A program made the translations under genes and the position numbers. 64,000 bases of DNA from an uncultured Pelagibacteraceae bacterium (GTDB lineage: Bacteria > Pseudomonadota > Alphaproteobacteria > Pelagibacterales > Pelagibacteraceae): contig CACMSB010000001.1 in the NCBI GenBank assembly GCA_902616245.1, positions 434,001-498,000 of the forward strand, written 5' to 3'. How positions within the stretch are numbered: the first letter of the stretch is position 1; each line of letters begins with the position of its first letter. Under the pieces are notes generated by a model. The model saw only the letters and a program-made list of their open reading frames with translations, had not been told where the DNA came from and made no database searches. Shown here in pieces: positions 35,133-43,579 of this stretch.

Positions 35133-35849
35133 TTATTTTTTCTCTGCTGGAGCTTTTCCTTCTTCTTTTCCTTTATCACCATCTGCAGCTTTTTCTGCAC
35201 CTTCTTCTGGTTTAGCATCTCCACCCGCAGCTGCCTCCGCAGCTTCTCCGCCTTCTCCCTCAGCTTCTGATGGTTTTTCAGGCTCTTTAACAACCGTTGG
35301 TGCTGCTACAGTTGCGATTACAAAGTCTCTTCCTTGAATTGTAGGTGTTACATTTTCAGGTAAATTTATAAAAGATATTTTAATACTTGCTCCAATATCT
35401 AAGTTATTTAAATCTACAACTAACTCTGTTGGTATGTTTTCTGTAGGACATCTTAATTCAACTTTTCGTCTTACTATATTCAAAACTCCACCTCTTTTTA
35501 ATCCTGGTGATAATTCATGGTTTATAAATTTAACTGGAATTTCTAAAATTACTTTTGCACCTTTAACAATTCTTAAAAAATCTAGATGTATAGGTTCATC
35601 TGTAACTGTATCAAAATCAATAACTCTTGGTAAAACTTTTTGTTCTTTCCCATCAATATTTATTGAAATTATATTTGATAAAATATTTTCTTTACTTAAT
35701 AAATTTTTTACTTCTTTAACAGAGACAGAGATTTTTTGATTTGGCTCTTCTCCTCCATAAATTATTCCTGGAACCATACCTTTACTTCTAAGAGATTTAA
35801 CTTCACCCTTAGTTTTTGTTTCTCTTATTGTAGCTGCTAATAAACTCAT
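35133..35849 (-). CDS. rplY: 50S ribosomal protein L25, Ctc form
   Basis: A 5S-rRNA-binding ribosomal protein with the C-terminal TL5/Ctc domain. The 238-aa protein begins like the family (TIRETKTKGEVKSLRSKGMVPGIIYGGEEPN) and has HLDFLRI near residue 90. The last 50 residues are an unusual low-complexity tail of Ala, Glu, Gly and Lys with Pro, which should be disordered. It lies between prs (45 bases) and pth. Confidence 0.95.
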   Translation of the reverse strand: MSLLAATIRETKTKGEVKSLRSKGMVPGIIYGGEEPNQKISVSVKEVKNLLSKENILSNIISINIDGKEQKVLPRVIDFDTVTDEPIHLDFLRIVKGAKVILEIPVKFINHELSPGLKRGGVLNIVRRKVELRCPTENIPTELVVDLNNLDIGASIKISFINLPENVTPTIQGRDFVIATVAAPTVVKEPEKPSEAEGEGGEAAEAAAGGDAKPEEGAEKAADGDKGKEEGKAPAEKK

Positions 35850-35894
35850 AAAGTGTCGGGTTTTTAACTTATGAAACTAAATTTTACAAGTAAA

Positions 35895-36827
35895 TTATTT
35901 AAATAGATCTGATACTGAAGTGGAATTTGATATCCTTTTAATAGCTTCACCAACTAAATTAGAGATTGTTAATACCTCAATATTCTTAGCTTTTTTAACT
36001 TTCATTGAATTATCAATTGTATCAGTTACAACTAAGTTTTTTATTGAAGATTTCTTAATTTTTTCAACAGCATTACCACTCAATACACCATGTGTTACAT
36101 ACACATGAACATCTCTAGCTCCTCTTTTTTTTAATTCAGAAGCTGCATTTACGATTGTTCCACCAGAGTCGATTATATCATCAACTAATATACAAGTTTT
36201 ATTTTTCACATTTCCAATTACATTCATTACTTCAGACTTTCCGGGAGCAGGTCTTCTTTTGTCCACTATTGCTAAATCTACATTTAACAATTTTCCTAAA
36301 GCCCTTGCTCTTGCGGTACCACCGACATCTGGAGCAACACAGATTATATTATTTTTTTTTAATTTCTTTTTTATATGTCTAGCAAATATTGGAGTTGCAA
36401 ATAAGTTATCTACTGGAATATCAAAAAATCCTTGAATCTGTCCAGAATGTAAATCAACTGTAACGACTCTATCTGCTCCTGCTTTTGCAATAAGATTGGA
36501 TACAAGTTTTGCAGATATAGATGTTCTAGGCACTACCTTTCTATCTTGTCTTGCATAACCAAAATATGGGATCACAGCAGTTATGTTTTTGGCCGATGAT
36601 CTTTTTAAAGCATCAATGGACAATAACAATTCCATTAAATTGTCATTCGCAGGAGATGAAACGGATTGAATTAAAAATATACTATTACCTCTAATATTTT
36701 CGTTAATTTCAATATAAATTTCTCCATCTGCAAATTTTCTTATATTTGAATTCACTAGTCTATTTTTCAAAAATTTGGATATTTTTTGACTAAGATGTTT
36801 ATTGCTGTTTCCTGTGAGAATTTTCAT
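35895..36827 (-). CDS. prs: Ribose-phosphate pyrophosphokinase
   Basis: It makes PRPP from ribose 5-phosphate and ATP for purine, pyrimidine, His and Trp synthesis. The 310-aa protein has the family segments FADGEIYIEINENIRG, PYFGYARQDRK, the PRPP-synthase signature DLHSGQIQGFFDIPVDN, and the phosphoribosyl loop CILVDDIIDSGGT. It leads the prs-rplY-pth-ychF run on the minus strand, ten bases after pgeF. Confidence 0.97.
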   Translation of the reverse strand: MKILTGNSNKHLSQKISKFLKNRLVNSNIRKFADGEIYIEINENIRGNSIFLIQSVSSPANDNLMELLLSIDALKRSSAKNITAVIPYFGYARQDRKVVPRTSISAKLVSNLIAKAGADRVVTVDLHSGQIQGFFDIPVDNLFATPIFARHIKKKLKKNNIICVAPDVGGTARARALGKLLNVDLAIVDKRRPAPGKSEVMNVIGNVKNKTCILVDDIIDSGGTIVNAASELKKRGARDVHVYVTHGVLSGNAVEKIKKSSIKNLVVTDTIDNSMKVKKAKNIEVLTISNLVGEAIKRISNSTSVSDLFK

Positions 36828-36837
36828 CCGCGATATC

Positions 36838-37590
36838 CTATTTAATCATAATTGCAGAAATATTTCTACCATAATCGTTATGCTTATTTTTTTTTGATCT
36901 CCTGGAACTAAAAAAGTTATTTTTTAGACTGAAGGTATCTTTTCTTATTATATCTATTTTTTTAACTCCATTTTCATAAAATTGAGATTTTATATATTTG
37001 CTTAAATCAAAAAAAATTTTTTTCTTTTTAAATGTGAAGAAATTCACATTTTTTTTATTTTTGTCCTTAAACAATTTAAAAAAATCATTTTTTACTTCAT
37101 AGCTGTTTTTTTTTATACATGGCCCAATGCAAGCAATCATATCTTTCTCTGAGCATCCATTTTTTTTTAAAAGTTGAATTGTTTTCTTTACTATTCCTTT
37201 AAAAGCACCTTTCCATCCAGCATGAATTGCACCAACAAATTTTTGCTTTTTTTCTATAATTAGAATTGGTGCACAGTCTGCAGTGAGTATACTAATCGCT
37301 ATATTTTGTTTATTTGTAATGATTGCATCTCCAGTCAATTTTTTTTTTGGAATTCTACTGATTTTATAAACTTTATTGCTGTGAATTTGATTAAGAGAAA
37401 CTAGATTTTCACTATTACAGCCTATTTTCTTTGAAACTATTTTTAAATTTTTATTTATATTAGCAATTTTATCTTTTGACCCCTTTCCACAATTTAAACT
37501 TTTGTAGATTCCTTTTGAGGTACCACCTAATCTATTAAAAAAATAATGTGAAATGAATTTTTGATTTCTTAAAATTTTTGACTTAATCAC
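36838..37590 (-). CDS. pgeF: Polyphenol oxidase / purine nucleoside phosphorylase PgeF (YfiH/DUF152)
   Basis: A 250-aa protein of the YfiH (multicopper laccase-fold) family. Members edit peptidoglycan precursors or phosphorolyse purine nucleosides. The metal-site residues lie in SLNQIHSNKVY, LTADCAPIL, GAIHAGWKGAF and CIGPCIKKNSYEV. The C-terminus is short and lysine-rich. It overlaps the MidA-like gene upstream by four bases and is followed by prs. Confidence 0.88.
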   Translation of the reverse strand: MIKSKILRNQKFISHYFFNRLGGTSKGIYKSLNCGKGSKDKIANINKNLKIVSKKIGCNSENLVSLNQIHSNKVYKISRIPKKKLTGDAIITNKQNIAISILTADCAPILIIEKKQKFVGAIHAGWKGAFKGIVKKTIQLLKKNGCSEKDMIACIGPCIKKNSYEVKNDFFKLFKDKNKKNVNFFTFKKKKIFFDLSKYIKSQFYENGVKKIDIIRKDTFSLKNNFFSSRRSKKNKHNDYGRNISAIMIK

Positions 37591-38627
37591 TTAAAACCCA
37601 AATTAAAATTATTTTTGGATTTGCTTACAAATAATACTTTAAACAAAGAGCCCATATGTTTTGCATCAATTAATCTTTTTATTCTATAAAATATGTCAGC
37701 TTTCTTACTAAATTGTAAATTTTTACTTATTATCTCAGCTCTTTTTAATATTCCTAATTTAATTAAAAAATTACCTTGGGTTGTTATTAAAGATTTTAAA
37801 TTAGAATTTGCAAACTCTTTCTTGTACATTTTAAAATTTATTAAATGAGTAATATCTGAATTGTAGGGATTTTCTAAAAAACTAATTTTTCTATGCTTCT
37901 CAACACTTTGTAAAGTATTTTTCATTTTTCCACTGGTAAAGCCATAGTCTATCATTAATAAACCACCATTATTTTTAAAAATAAAATTCGCAATTTCGTT
38001 AACAAATTTCATTGCTGAAGGTGAATATTCAACAAATTTTTCTTTTTTTATATCCTTACCTAAATATTTCTCAATTATTTTTGAAGATACTTTTTGATCA
38101 CAAACTTCAAACTTATTTTTTTTGTATGCTACATATTTCTCATACCAATTATTGCTTTTCTTTAAAAACTGTTTGATAGGAAAAGCATCAAAAAACTCAT
38201 TAGCCAAGAATATAGTTGGAGCCTTTGGAATTTCTTTTAAATTTTTAATCCAACTTACTTTTTTTTTATCTATTTTATCCTTCTGAATTTTTATCAGTAA
38301 TGGACTTTTTTCTAAAATAAAAAAATTGGCAGATAAATTAATTTCACTAAAATTATTTAAAGTTTTTATAATTTGTGACATCATCTCACCATTGCCTGCA
38401 CCCAGTTCTATAATATTAATTTTTTTTGGCTTTTTTAAATTCTCCCAAAATGAAATTAACCAAATAGATATCATTTCTGAAAAAAGAACAGATATATTGG
38501 GAGATGTTATGAAATCACCTTTTTTTCCGAAAGGATTTTTTTTAATATAATAACCATTATCTTTGTCATACAAAGATTTGTAAATAAATCTATCCAATGA
38601 GATTTTTTTATTGTGTTCTATTAGCAT
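37587..38627 (-). CDS. MidA/NDUFAF7-family SAM-dependent methyltransferase
   Basis: A 346-aa class I methyltransferase of the COG1565 family. The mitochondrial member NDUFAF7 dimethylates an arginine of complex I subunit NDUFS2. Visible are DKDNGYYIKKNPFGKKGDFITSPNISVLF near the N-terminus (read as two segments), the SAM motif IIELGAGNGEMMSQII, ANEFFDAFPIKQF, and LLMIDYGF. The start lies 20 bases inside the end of lgt, so they are coupled. The complex I role here is inferred from homology. Confidence 0.85.
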   Translation of the reverse strand: MLIEHNKKISLDRFIYKSLYDKDNGYYIKKNPFGKKGDFITSPNISVLFSEMISIWLISFWENLKKPKKINIIELGAGNGEMMSQIIKTLNNFSEINLSANFFILEKSPLLIKIQKDKIDKKKVSWIKNLKEIPKAPTIFLANEFFDAFPIKQFLKKSNNWYEKYVAYKKNKFEVCDQKVSSKIIEKYLGKDIKKEKFVEYSPSAMKFVNEIANFIFKNNGGLLMIDYGFTSGKMKNTLQSVEKHRKISFLENPYNSDITHLINFKMYKKEFANSNLKSLITTQGNFLIKLGILKRAEIISKNLQFSKKADIFYRIKRLIDAKHMGSLFKVLFVSKSKNNFNLGFK

Positions 38628-39384
38628 TTTTATAATAGATGATAATTAATCCGCAGGTTAGTGCTATACAACTTATTATTTGCCCCATACTCAAATTGAA
38701 AAATAAATAACCTAGTTGTTGATCTGGTTCTCTGAAGAACTCGATAACAAATCTAAAAAATGAGTATAAAATTAAAAAATAACCTGAAATAATACCAGGT
38801 GTATTCCTTAATCTATTAAACAACATTCTTAAAATAATAAATAGAATAACTCCCTCAAAAATTGCTTCATAAATTTGTGAAGGATGTCGATTTAAATCAT
38901 CAATTTTTATAAACTTTACCGACCATGGTACATTTGTTTCTATGCCATAAAGTTCTGAGTTTATGAAATTTGATATTCTTCCTAAAAAAATTCCTATAGG
39001 AGAACAAACAGCAACCACATCTAAATAAATAAAAATATTTTGATTTTTATTTTTGCAGAAAAAATAAGTTCCTATAATAATTCCAATTAGTGCACCGTGA
39101 AAAGACATGCCTCCTTGCCAAATTTTTATAATCTCAACTGGATTACTAATAAAATAAATTGGGTCATAAATAATTACATATCCAAGTCTTCCACCAAGGA
39201 TAATACTTATGATCAAATAAGTTATATAATCATCAAAACATTCTCTCTGAGAGTTATCTTTGATTAGTTTGTTTTTTGCAAAATACCAACCAAATACTAA
39301 ACCAAATATATAAGACAAGGAATACCATCTAATTTCTAATGAAAAGATCTCAAAAGCGACTGGGTCAAAATTATTAATAAACAT
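38608..39384 (-). CDS. lgt: Prolipoprotein diacylglyceryl transferase
   Basis: A membrane enzyme that adds diacylglycerol to the lipobox cysteine of prolipoproteins. The 258-aa protein has about seven helices. Family motifs are LGGRLGYVIIYDP, GGMSFHGALIG and the signature GRISNFINSELYG near residue 145, then RHPSQIYEA and a C-terminal FREPD. It is divergent from ubiK (48 bases) and overlaps the MidA-like gene. Confidence 0.95.
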   Translation of the reverse strand: MFINNFDPVAFEIFSLEIRWYSLSYIFGLVFGWYFAKNKLIKDNSQRECFDDYITYLIISIILGGRLGYVIIYDPIYFISNPVEIIKIWQGGMSFHGALIGIIIGTYFFCKNKNQNIFIYLDVVAVCSPIGIFLGRISNFINSELYGIETNVPWSVKFIKIDDLNRHPSQIYEAIFEGVILFIILRMLFNRLRNTPGIISGYFLILYSFFRFVIEFFREPDQQLGYLFFNLSMGQIISCIALTCGLIIIYYKNANRTQ

Positions 39385-39432
39385 TTAATTGTAATATTAT
39401 AAATATCACTTAAACTTTGATAAGAAATTATT

Positions 39433-39675
39433 ATGTCAAAATCAAGATTCGTATTTGATAAATTTGCAAAATTTTTGGAAGAAGGACTGGTCAATTACAA
39501 AGATTTTAGTGATGAAGTCGTAAATATTTTACGATCAAAAAAAGAGGAAATTATTCTTAAAATGAATTTAGTAAGCAAAGATGAAATAGATATATTAAAT
39601 AAAAGAATTGAAAAATTAGAAAAAAAAATTGCTGAAAAAAAAATTAAAAAAAAAACTAAACGGGCAAAGAAATAA
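39433..39675 (+). CDS. ubiK: Ubiquinone biosynthesis accessory factor UbiK
   Basis: An 80-aa protein of the BMFP (YqiC) family, which helps the Ubi enzymes work on membrane lipids. The N-terminal half is amphipathic (FDKFAKFLEEGLVNYKDF). The C-terminal half is a short coiled coil (VSKDEIDILNKRIEKLEKKI) with a very lysine-rich end. The family identity rests on this pattern and length. Its last 20 bases overlap the convergent envZ gene. Confidence 0.78.
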   Translation: MSKSRFVFDKFAKFLEEGLVNYKDFSDEVVNILRSKKEEIILKMNLVSKDEIDILNKRIEKLEKKIAEKKIKKKTKRAKK

Positions 39676-40978
39676 TAACTTTTAATCCACCTAAACTAGA
39701 CTTATCAAATTTAAGATCGCCTCCATGTGATTTTACGACATCTGATGATATAGCTAAGCCAAGGCCAACACTAGACTTTGTTTCTGATCTACTTTTGTCA
39801 ATTTTATAAAATGGTTTCAAAACATTTTGATGTTCCTTCTGTGGTATTCCTGGACCATCATCCTCAATTGAAATATTGATAGTTGATCTTCCTTTTTTTA
39901 AATATAATTCAACATTGTCAGCAAATTTTAAAGAATTATCTATAAGGTTATTAATACATCTGCTAATTAAGTTCTTTCTTCCATCAAAATAAACCTTTTC
40001 TTTTAAAAAATATTTTATATTTGGTTTCTCATACTTTTTACAAATATCTTCAATAAGAACAGAGATATCAAACGTTTCGGTTTTATCTTTTGCTCCAGAT
40101 CTTGCGAATTGAAGATATTCATTTAACATTTTTTCCATTTCATCTACATCTCTTGAGAGTTTTTCTACAACGCTTTTATCTTTAATCATCGCTATTTGAA
40201 GTTTTATCCTTGTCAGAGGTGTTCTTAAATCGTGGCTGATACCGGATAGCATCTCAGATCTTTGATTAAGATGTCTAATTATTCTTTTTCTCATTTTGTC
40301 AAACTCTAAACCAGCTTTTCGGATTTCAAGTGCTCCAGAAGGTCTAAATTCGTCAATATCTTCTCCTCGACCAAATTTTTCAGATGCCTCTGCAAGTTTA
40401 GTTATGGGTCTAGTTTGATTCTTTAAAAAAATTATTGCTACAGCTATCATTAACAATGCTGGCAATGTTATCCAAAGACCAAATAATCTAGCCGAACTCG
40501 TAGTTAGTCTATCCCTTGGAATATAAAATTGAAAATATCCTTTTGAATATCCTATTTTCAAATCAACAACATCTTTGAAGTTTGTTGTATCAAACCAATA
40601 AGTTAAATTTTTTTTCTTTAATTCCCTTCTTAGTGATCGATCCACTGGACTGAACCATCTTTCTGGTATTTTATCTGGTAAGATTTTATCTTTTTCGTAT
40701 TTGATATTAAATCCCAAGTGTTCTTTGAATAAAATTATTATAAAATCTTTGTTCGTTTCATCGTTATCATAAGCGTCTACAAAAGTTTTGACTTCTGAGA
40801 CTAATGCTCTTGTCATTCCGGAATTAGTTTTGATCCAAAGACTATCGAAAAAAACTAAAGAGATAGTTATTTGCATAACTACTATTGGAACAGCGACTAT
40901 GAGTAAACCTCTATAAAAAAGTCTTTTAGGCAAGATATTTTTTATATATTTATTCAATCCATAAAACATAACCTTCAC
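39656..40978 (-). CDS. envZ: Sensor histidine kinase, EnvZ-like
   Basis: A 440-aa membrane kinase pairing with the OmpR-like regulator next door. Layout: helix near 20-42, periplasmic domain to about 165, second helix near 168-188, HAMP (about 190-240), then the H-box MLSGISHDLRTPLTRIKL with the phosphorylated His near 251. N, G1 and G2 boxes follow (NLIDNSLKF, IEDDGPGIP, GLGLAIS). It resembles EnvZ in domain order. The signal it senses is unknown. It overlaps the ompR end by 29 bases. Confidence 0.9.
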   Translation of the reverse strand: MKVMFYGLNKYIKNILPKRLFYRGLLIVAVPIVVMQITISLVFFDSLWIKTNSGMTRALVSEVKTFVDAYDNDETNKDFIIILFKEHLGFNIKYEKDKILPDKIPERWFSPVDRSLRRELKKKNLTYWFDTTNFKDVVDLKIGYSKGYFQFYIPRDRLTTSSARLFGLWITLPALLMIAVAIIFLKNQTRPITKLAEASEKFGRGEDIDEFRPSGALEIRKAGLEFDKMRKRIIRHLNQRSEMLSGISHDLRTPLTRIKLQIAMIKDKSVVEKLSRDVDEMEKMLNEYLQFARSGAKDKTETFDISVLIEDICKKYEKPNIKYFLKEKVYFDGRKNLISRCINNLIDNSLKFADNVELYLKKGRSTINISIEDDGPGIPQKEHQNVLKPFYKIDKSRSETKSSVGLGLAISSDVVKSHGGDLKFDKSSLGGLKVIISLPV

Positions 40979-41627
40979 CTCTTATTGTTTGTAAATAATT
41001 TGGGCTTTTGGGGTTTTCTTCAATTTTCTTTCTAAGTCTTGTGATTATTACATCAACTGATCTTTCTTTATCAATTTTTATAAGATTTCCAATTTCCTCT
41101 CTTTTAAATATTTTTCCAGGAGAATTAACCATTTTATCTAAAATTATTTTTTCTGTATTATTGATTTTTATTGATTTATCGTTTTTCAAAATAAACTGCT
41201 TGTTAAGATCTATTTCAATTTTACCAAATTTAAATTTTCTTTTTGTATTTCTAAATTTAGTTTTATTTAAGATATTATTAATTCTAAGTATTAATTCTTT
41301 AGGTTCAAAAGGTTTTGGAAGGTAATCGTCTGCACCAATATCTAAACCCTCTATTCTCTCTGAGGCCTCACCTTTTGCTGTTAAAAGAATTATTGGGGTT
41401 GAAATTTTGTCTTTATTTTCTTTTGTAAATTCCAAACCACTTTTGCCTGGCATCATTATATCAAGAACTATTAAATCAAATTTTATAACTTTTACTTTTT
41501 CATGAGCATCTTCGGCACTATTTGAACTGGTTACGAGGTAGTTATTTTGAGATAGGTATTCTTTGACTAATTCTCTTATGCCATCATCATCATCTACAAC
41601 TAAAATATGTGCTTTAAATTTTTCCAT
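40950..41627 (-). CDS. ompR: OmpR-family response regulator
   Basis: A 225-aa two-domain regulator. The receiver has the acidic pocket VDDDDG (11-16), the phosphorylation site D56 in LIVLDIMMPGKSG and the switch lysine in DDYLPKPFEP. A winged-helix DNA-binding domain follows (about 130-225; RSVDVIITRLRKKIEENP, then TIRGEGYVL). It sits between the marR and envZ genes and overlaps both, so all three should be made from one message. Confidence 0.94.
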   Translation of the reverse strand: MEKFKAHILVVDDDDGIRELVKEYLSQNNYLVTSSNSAEDAHEKVKVIKFDLIVLDIMMPGKSGLEFTKENKDKISTPIILLTAKGEASERIEGLDIGADDYLPKPFEPKELILRINNILNKTKFRNTKRKFKFGKIEIDLNKQFILKNDKSIKINNTEKIILDKMVNSPGKIFKREEIGNLIKIDKERSVDVIITRLRKKIEENPKSPNYLQTIRGEGYVLWIE

Positions 41628-42057
41628 TAATTATTTTTTTTAAAACATTGTCAAAACTGACAACCTCATTTGCTTTTGATGCTGAGAATGCTTGATAAAT
41701 TCTTTTCTTTTGAGCCGAGAAAATTTCATTAAATAATTTCTCTCCTTCTTCTGTTAAGTAGACATGCTTTATTCTCGTATCTACTTGGTCTTTTTCATAT
41801 TTTATAGCTTTTAAATTTATTAAATCTTTCAAAACTCTATTCAAACTTTGCTTTGTAACTTTCAATTTTCTTAAAAGTTCTGATATTGTGATACCCTCAT
41901 ATAATGAAATTAGATGAATAACCTTGTTATGTGCCACACCTATGGAGTATTTATTCAACACATTTCTAGCATCTGAGACCGTCTCTCTGTAGCCAAGAAA
42001 TATTTTTTCAATATATTGTTTGAGATCATCATCTTTTAAATATAAAAGTTTTTTCAT
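41614..42057 (-). CDS. MarR-family transcriptional regulator
   Basis: A 147-aa winged-helix regulator. The DNA-binding core is ITISELLRKLKVTKQSLNRVLKDLI with the wing DTRIKHVYLTEEGEKL. It is the first gene of the marR-ompR-envZ group, with a 14-base overlap into ompR, and is divergent from ilvE across a 59-base gap. MarR proteins often repress their own operon from such gaps. No ligand can be inferred. Confidence 0.88.
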   Translation of the reverse strand: MKKLLYLKDDDLKQYIEKIFLGYRETVSDARNVLNKYSIGVAHNKVIHLISLYEGITISELLRKLKVTKQSLNRVLKDLINLKAIKYEKDQVDTRIKHVYLTEEGEKLFNEIFSAQKKRIYQAFSASKANEVVSFDNVLKKIINGKI

Positions 42058-42067
42058 ATTGGTAAGT

Positions 42068-42098
42068 TATATTGACATATTATATATACAAATATATT
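42068..42098. promoter_or_regulatory. marR-ilvE divergent promoter region
   Basis: On the plus strand TTGACA (42072-42077), a perfect -35 box, is followed after 15 bases by TATATT (42093-42098), close upstream of ilvE (ATG 42117). An imperfect dyad (TATATT near 42068 and AATATA near 42091) spans it, as expected of a MarR site. The whole gap 42058-42116 is AT-rich. Confidence 0.4.
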
Positions 42099-42116
42099 TT
42101 TTTATAAAATTAAATA

Positions 42117-42998
42117 ATGATACCTTTCGATAAACGATCAGGAAAAATTTGGTACAATAATGAGCTTGTTGAATGGCAAGATGCAAAATGCCATGTAATC
42201 AGTCATGGACTACATTATGCAAGTTTAGTTTTTGAAGGTGAAAGAGTATACGACGGAGAAATATTTAAGCTAGAAGAGCATACAGATAGATTATTTTATT
42301 CTGCAAAAAGATTAGACATTAATATTCCTTATACAAAAGATGAAATAAATGAAGCTTCTAAAAAAATAGTGGCGGTTCAAAATATTCAAAATGGATATGT
42401 AAGACCATTTGCGTGGAGAGGAAGTGAGATGATGGGTGTGTCTGCACAGAAAAATACAATTAATGTAGCAATAGCTACGTGGGAATGGCCTGCATATTTT
42501 GATCCAAAATTAAAAGCTGATGGAATAAGATTAAATATTTCTAAATGGCGAAGACCGGCTCCAAATACTATTCCTTGGGATGCAAAAGCAGCTGGATTAT
42601 ATATGATTTGTACTCTTTCAAAACACGAAGCTGAACAACAAGGGTATTCTGAATCATTAATGTTAGATTTTGAAGGTAATGTTGCAGAAGGAACAAGTGC
42701 AAACATTTTTTTTAAAGATAAAAATAATGAATTACATACACCAACACCAGATTCTTTTTTAAATGGTATTACAAGACAAGCTGTAATTGAATTAGCCAAA
42801 TCAAAAAATATTAAAGTTCATGAAAGAAAAATTTCTCCAGATGAACTAGGTAATTTTGATGGATGTTTCTTAACTGGTACTGCAGCTGAAATAACACCTG
42901 TTGCAAGCATAGCAGATCATAAATACAAAATTTGTGATGTTATATTAGGATTATCAAAAAGCTTTGATCAGTTAGTTAGACAAAAAAAAGCTGCCTAA
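42117..42998 (+). CDS. ilvE: Branched-chain amino acid aminotransferase
   Basis: A fold-type IV PLP aminotransferase that makes Leu, Ile and Val. The 293-aa protein has SHGLHYASLVFEGERVY near residue 29, the PLP lysine K157 in NTIPWDAKAAGLYM, and EGTSANIFFKDKNN followed by TPTPDSFLNGITRQ. These are the class IV signatures. The short form (under 300 aa) is common in this group. It is divergent from the marR operon and overlaps the convergent pgsA by four bases. Confidence 0.94.
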   Translation: MIPFDKRSGKIWYNNELVEWQDAKCHVISHGLHYASLVFEGERVYDGEIFKLEEHTDRLFYSAKRLDINIPYTKDEINEASKKIVAVQNIQNGYVRPFAWRGSEMMGVSAQKNTINVAIATWEWPAYFDPKLKADGIRLNISKWRRPAPNTIPWDAKAAGLYMICTLSKHEAEQQGYSESLMLDFEGNVAEGTSANIFFKDKNNELHTPTPDSFLNGITRQAVIELAKSKNIKVHERKISPDELGNFDGCFLTGTAAEITPVASIADHKYKICDVILGLSKSFDQLVRQKKAA

Positions 42999-43579
42999 TC
43001 CTTATTATCTTCAGATATTGCATGGTCTATTCCTTTTCTAAGATAATCATATCCAGTATAAAGTGTTAAAAACGCAGATAGCCACAAAATAATAATGCCA
43101 ATTGTTTGAGCATTATAATCTTGAAAATTTATTAATTTATTTCCTGTTTCCCCAGTCAAAAGTATTGCTATCGAAAACATCTGCAAGAATGTTTTAAGTT
43201 TTGCTAAATTAGAAACTGGAAGCTTTATTTTTCCTTTTGCTAGAAATTCTCTTAAACCTGAAATTAGTATTTCCCTTGTAAGAATTATAATAGCTGCAAT
43301 AACTTCGTAATTTTTTATTGTTTGGTCCATAACTAATAAAATTAACGCAGTCGCAACAATAATTTTATCTGCAATAGGATCTAAAAGTTCACCAAGTTTA
43401 GACTCTTCTTTAAACATCCTCGCTAAAAGGCCATCTAAAAAATCTGTAAATGAGGCAATTAAAAAAAGAGCAAATGGTATAACGTCTCCATAAAATCCAG
43501 GAAGGTAGAATGTAAAAACAAATATTGGAACAATTATTATTCGTCCAATTGTTAAATAATTAGGTATTTTAAATTTCAT
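42995..43579 (-). CDS. pgsA: Phosphatidylglycerophosphate synthase
   Basis: It makes phosphatidylglycerol phosphate from CDP-diacylglycerol. The 194-aa membrane protein has the CDP-alcohol phosphotransferase motif with its aspartates in [12 protein letters not shown]...[10 protein letters not shown] near residues 42-72, and about five helices. Length is standard. It overlaps the uvrC end by four bases, an arrangement seen widely in proteobacteria. Confidence 0.95.
   Translation of the reverse strand: MKFKIPNYLTIGRIIIVPIFVFTFYLPGFYGDVIPFALFLIASFTDFLDGLLARMFKEESKLGELLDPIADKIIVATALILLVMDQTIKNYEVIAAIIILTREILISGLREFLAKGKIKLPVSNLAKLKTFLQMFSIAILLTGETGNKLINFQDYNAQTIGIIILWLSAFLTLYTGYDYLRKGIDHAISEDNKD

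Noticed and set aside
42058..42116. Riboswitch or leader peptide before ilvE
   Set aside because: The gap is only 59 bases, has no run of Leu, Ile or Val codons, and shows no structure beyond the promoter-like dyad.
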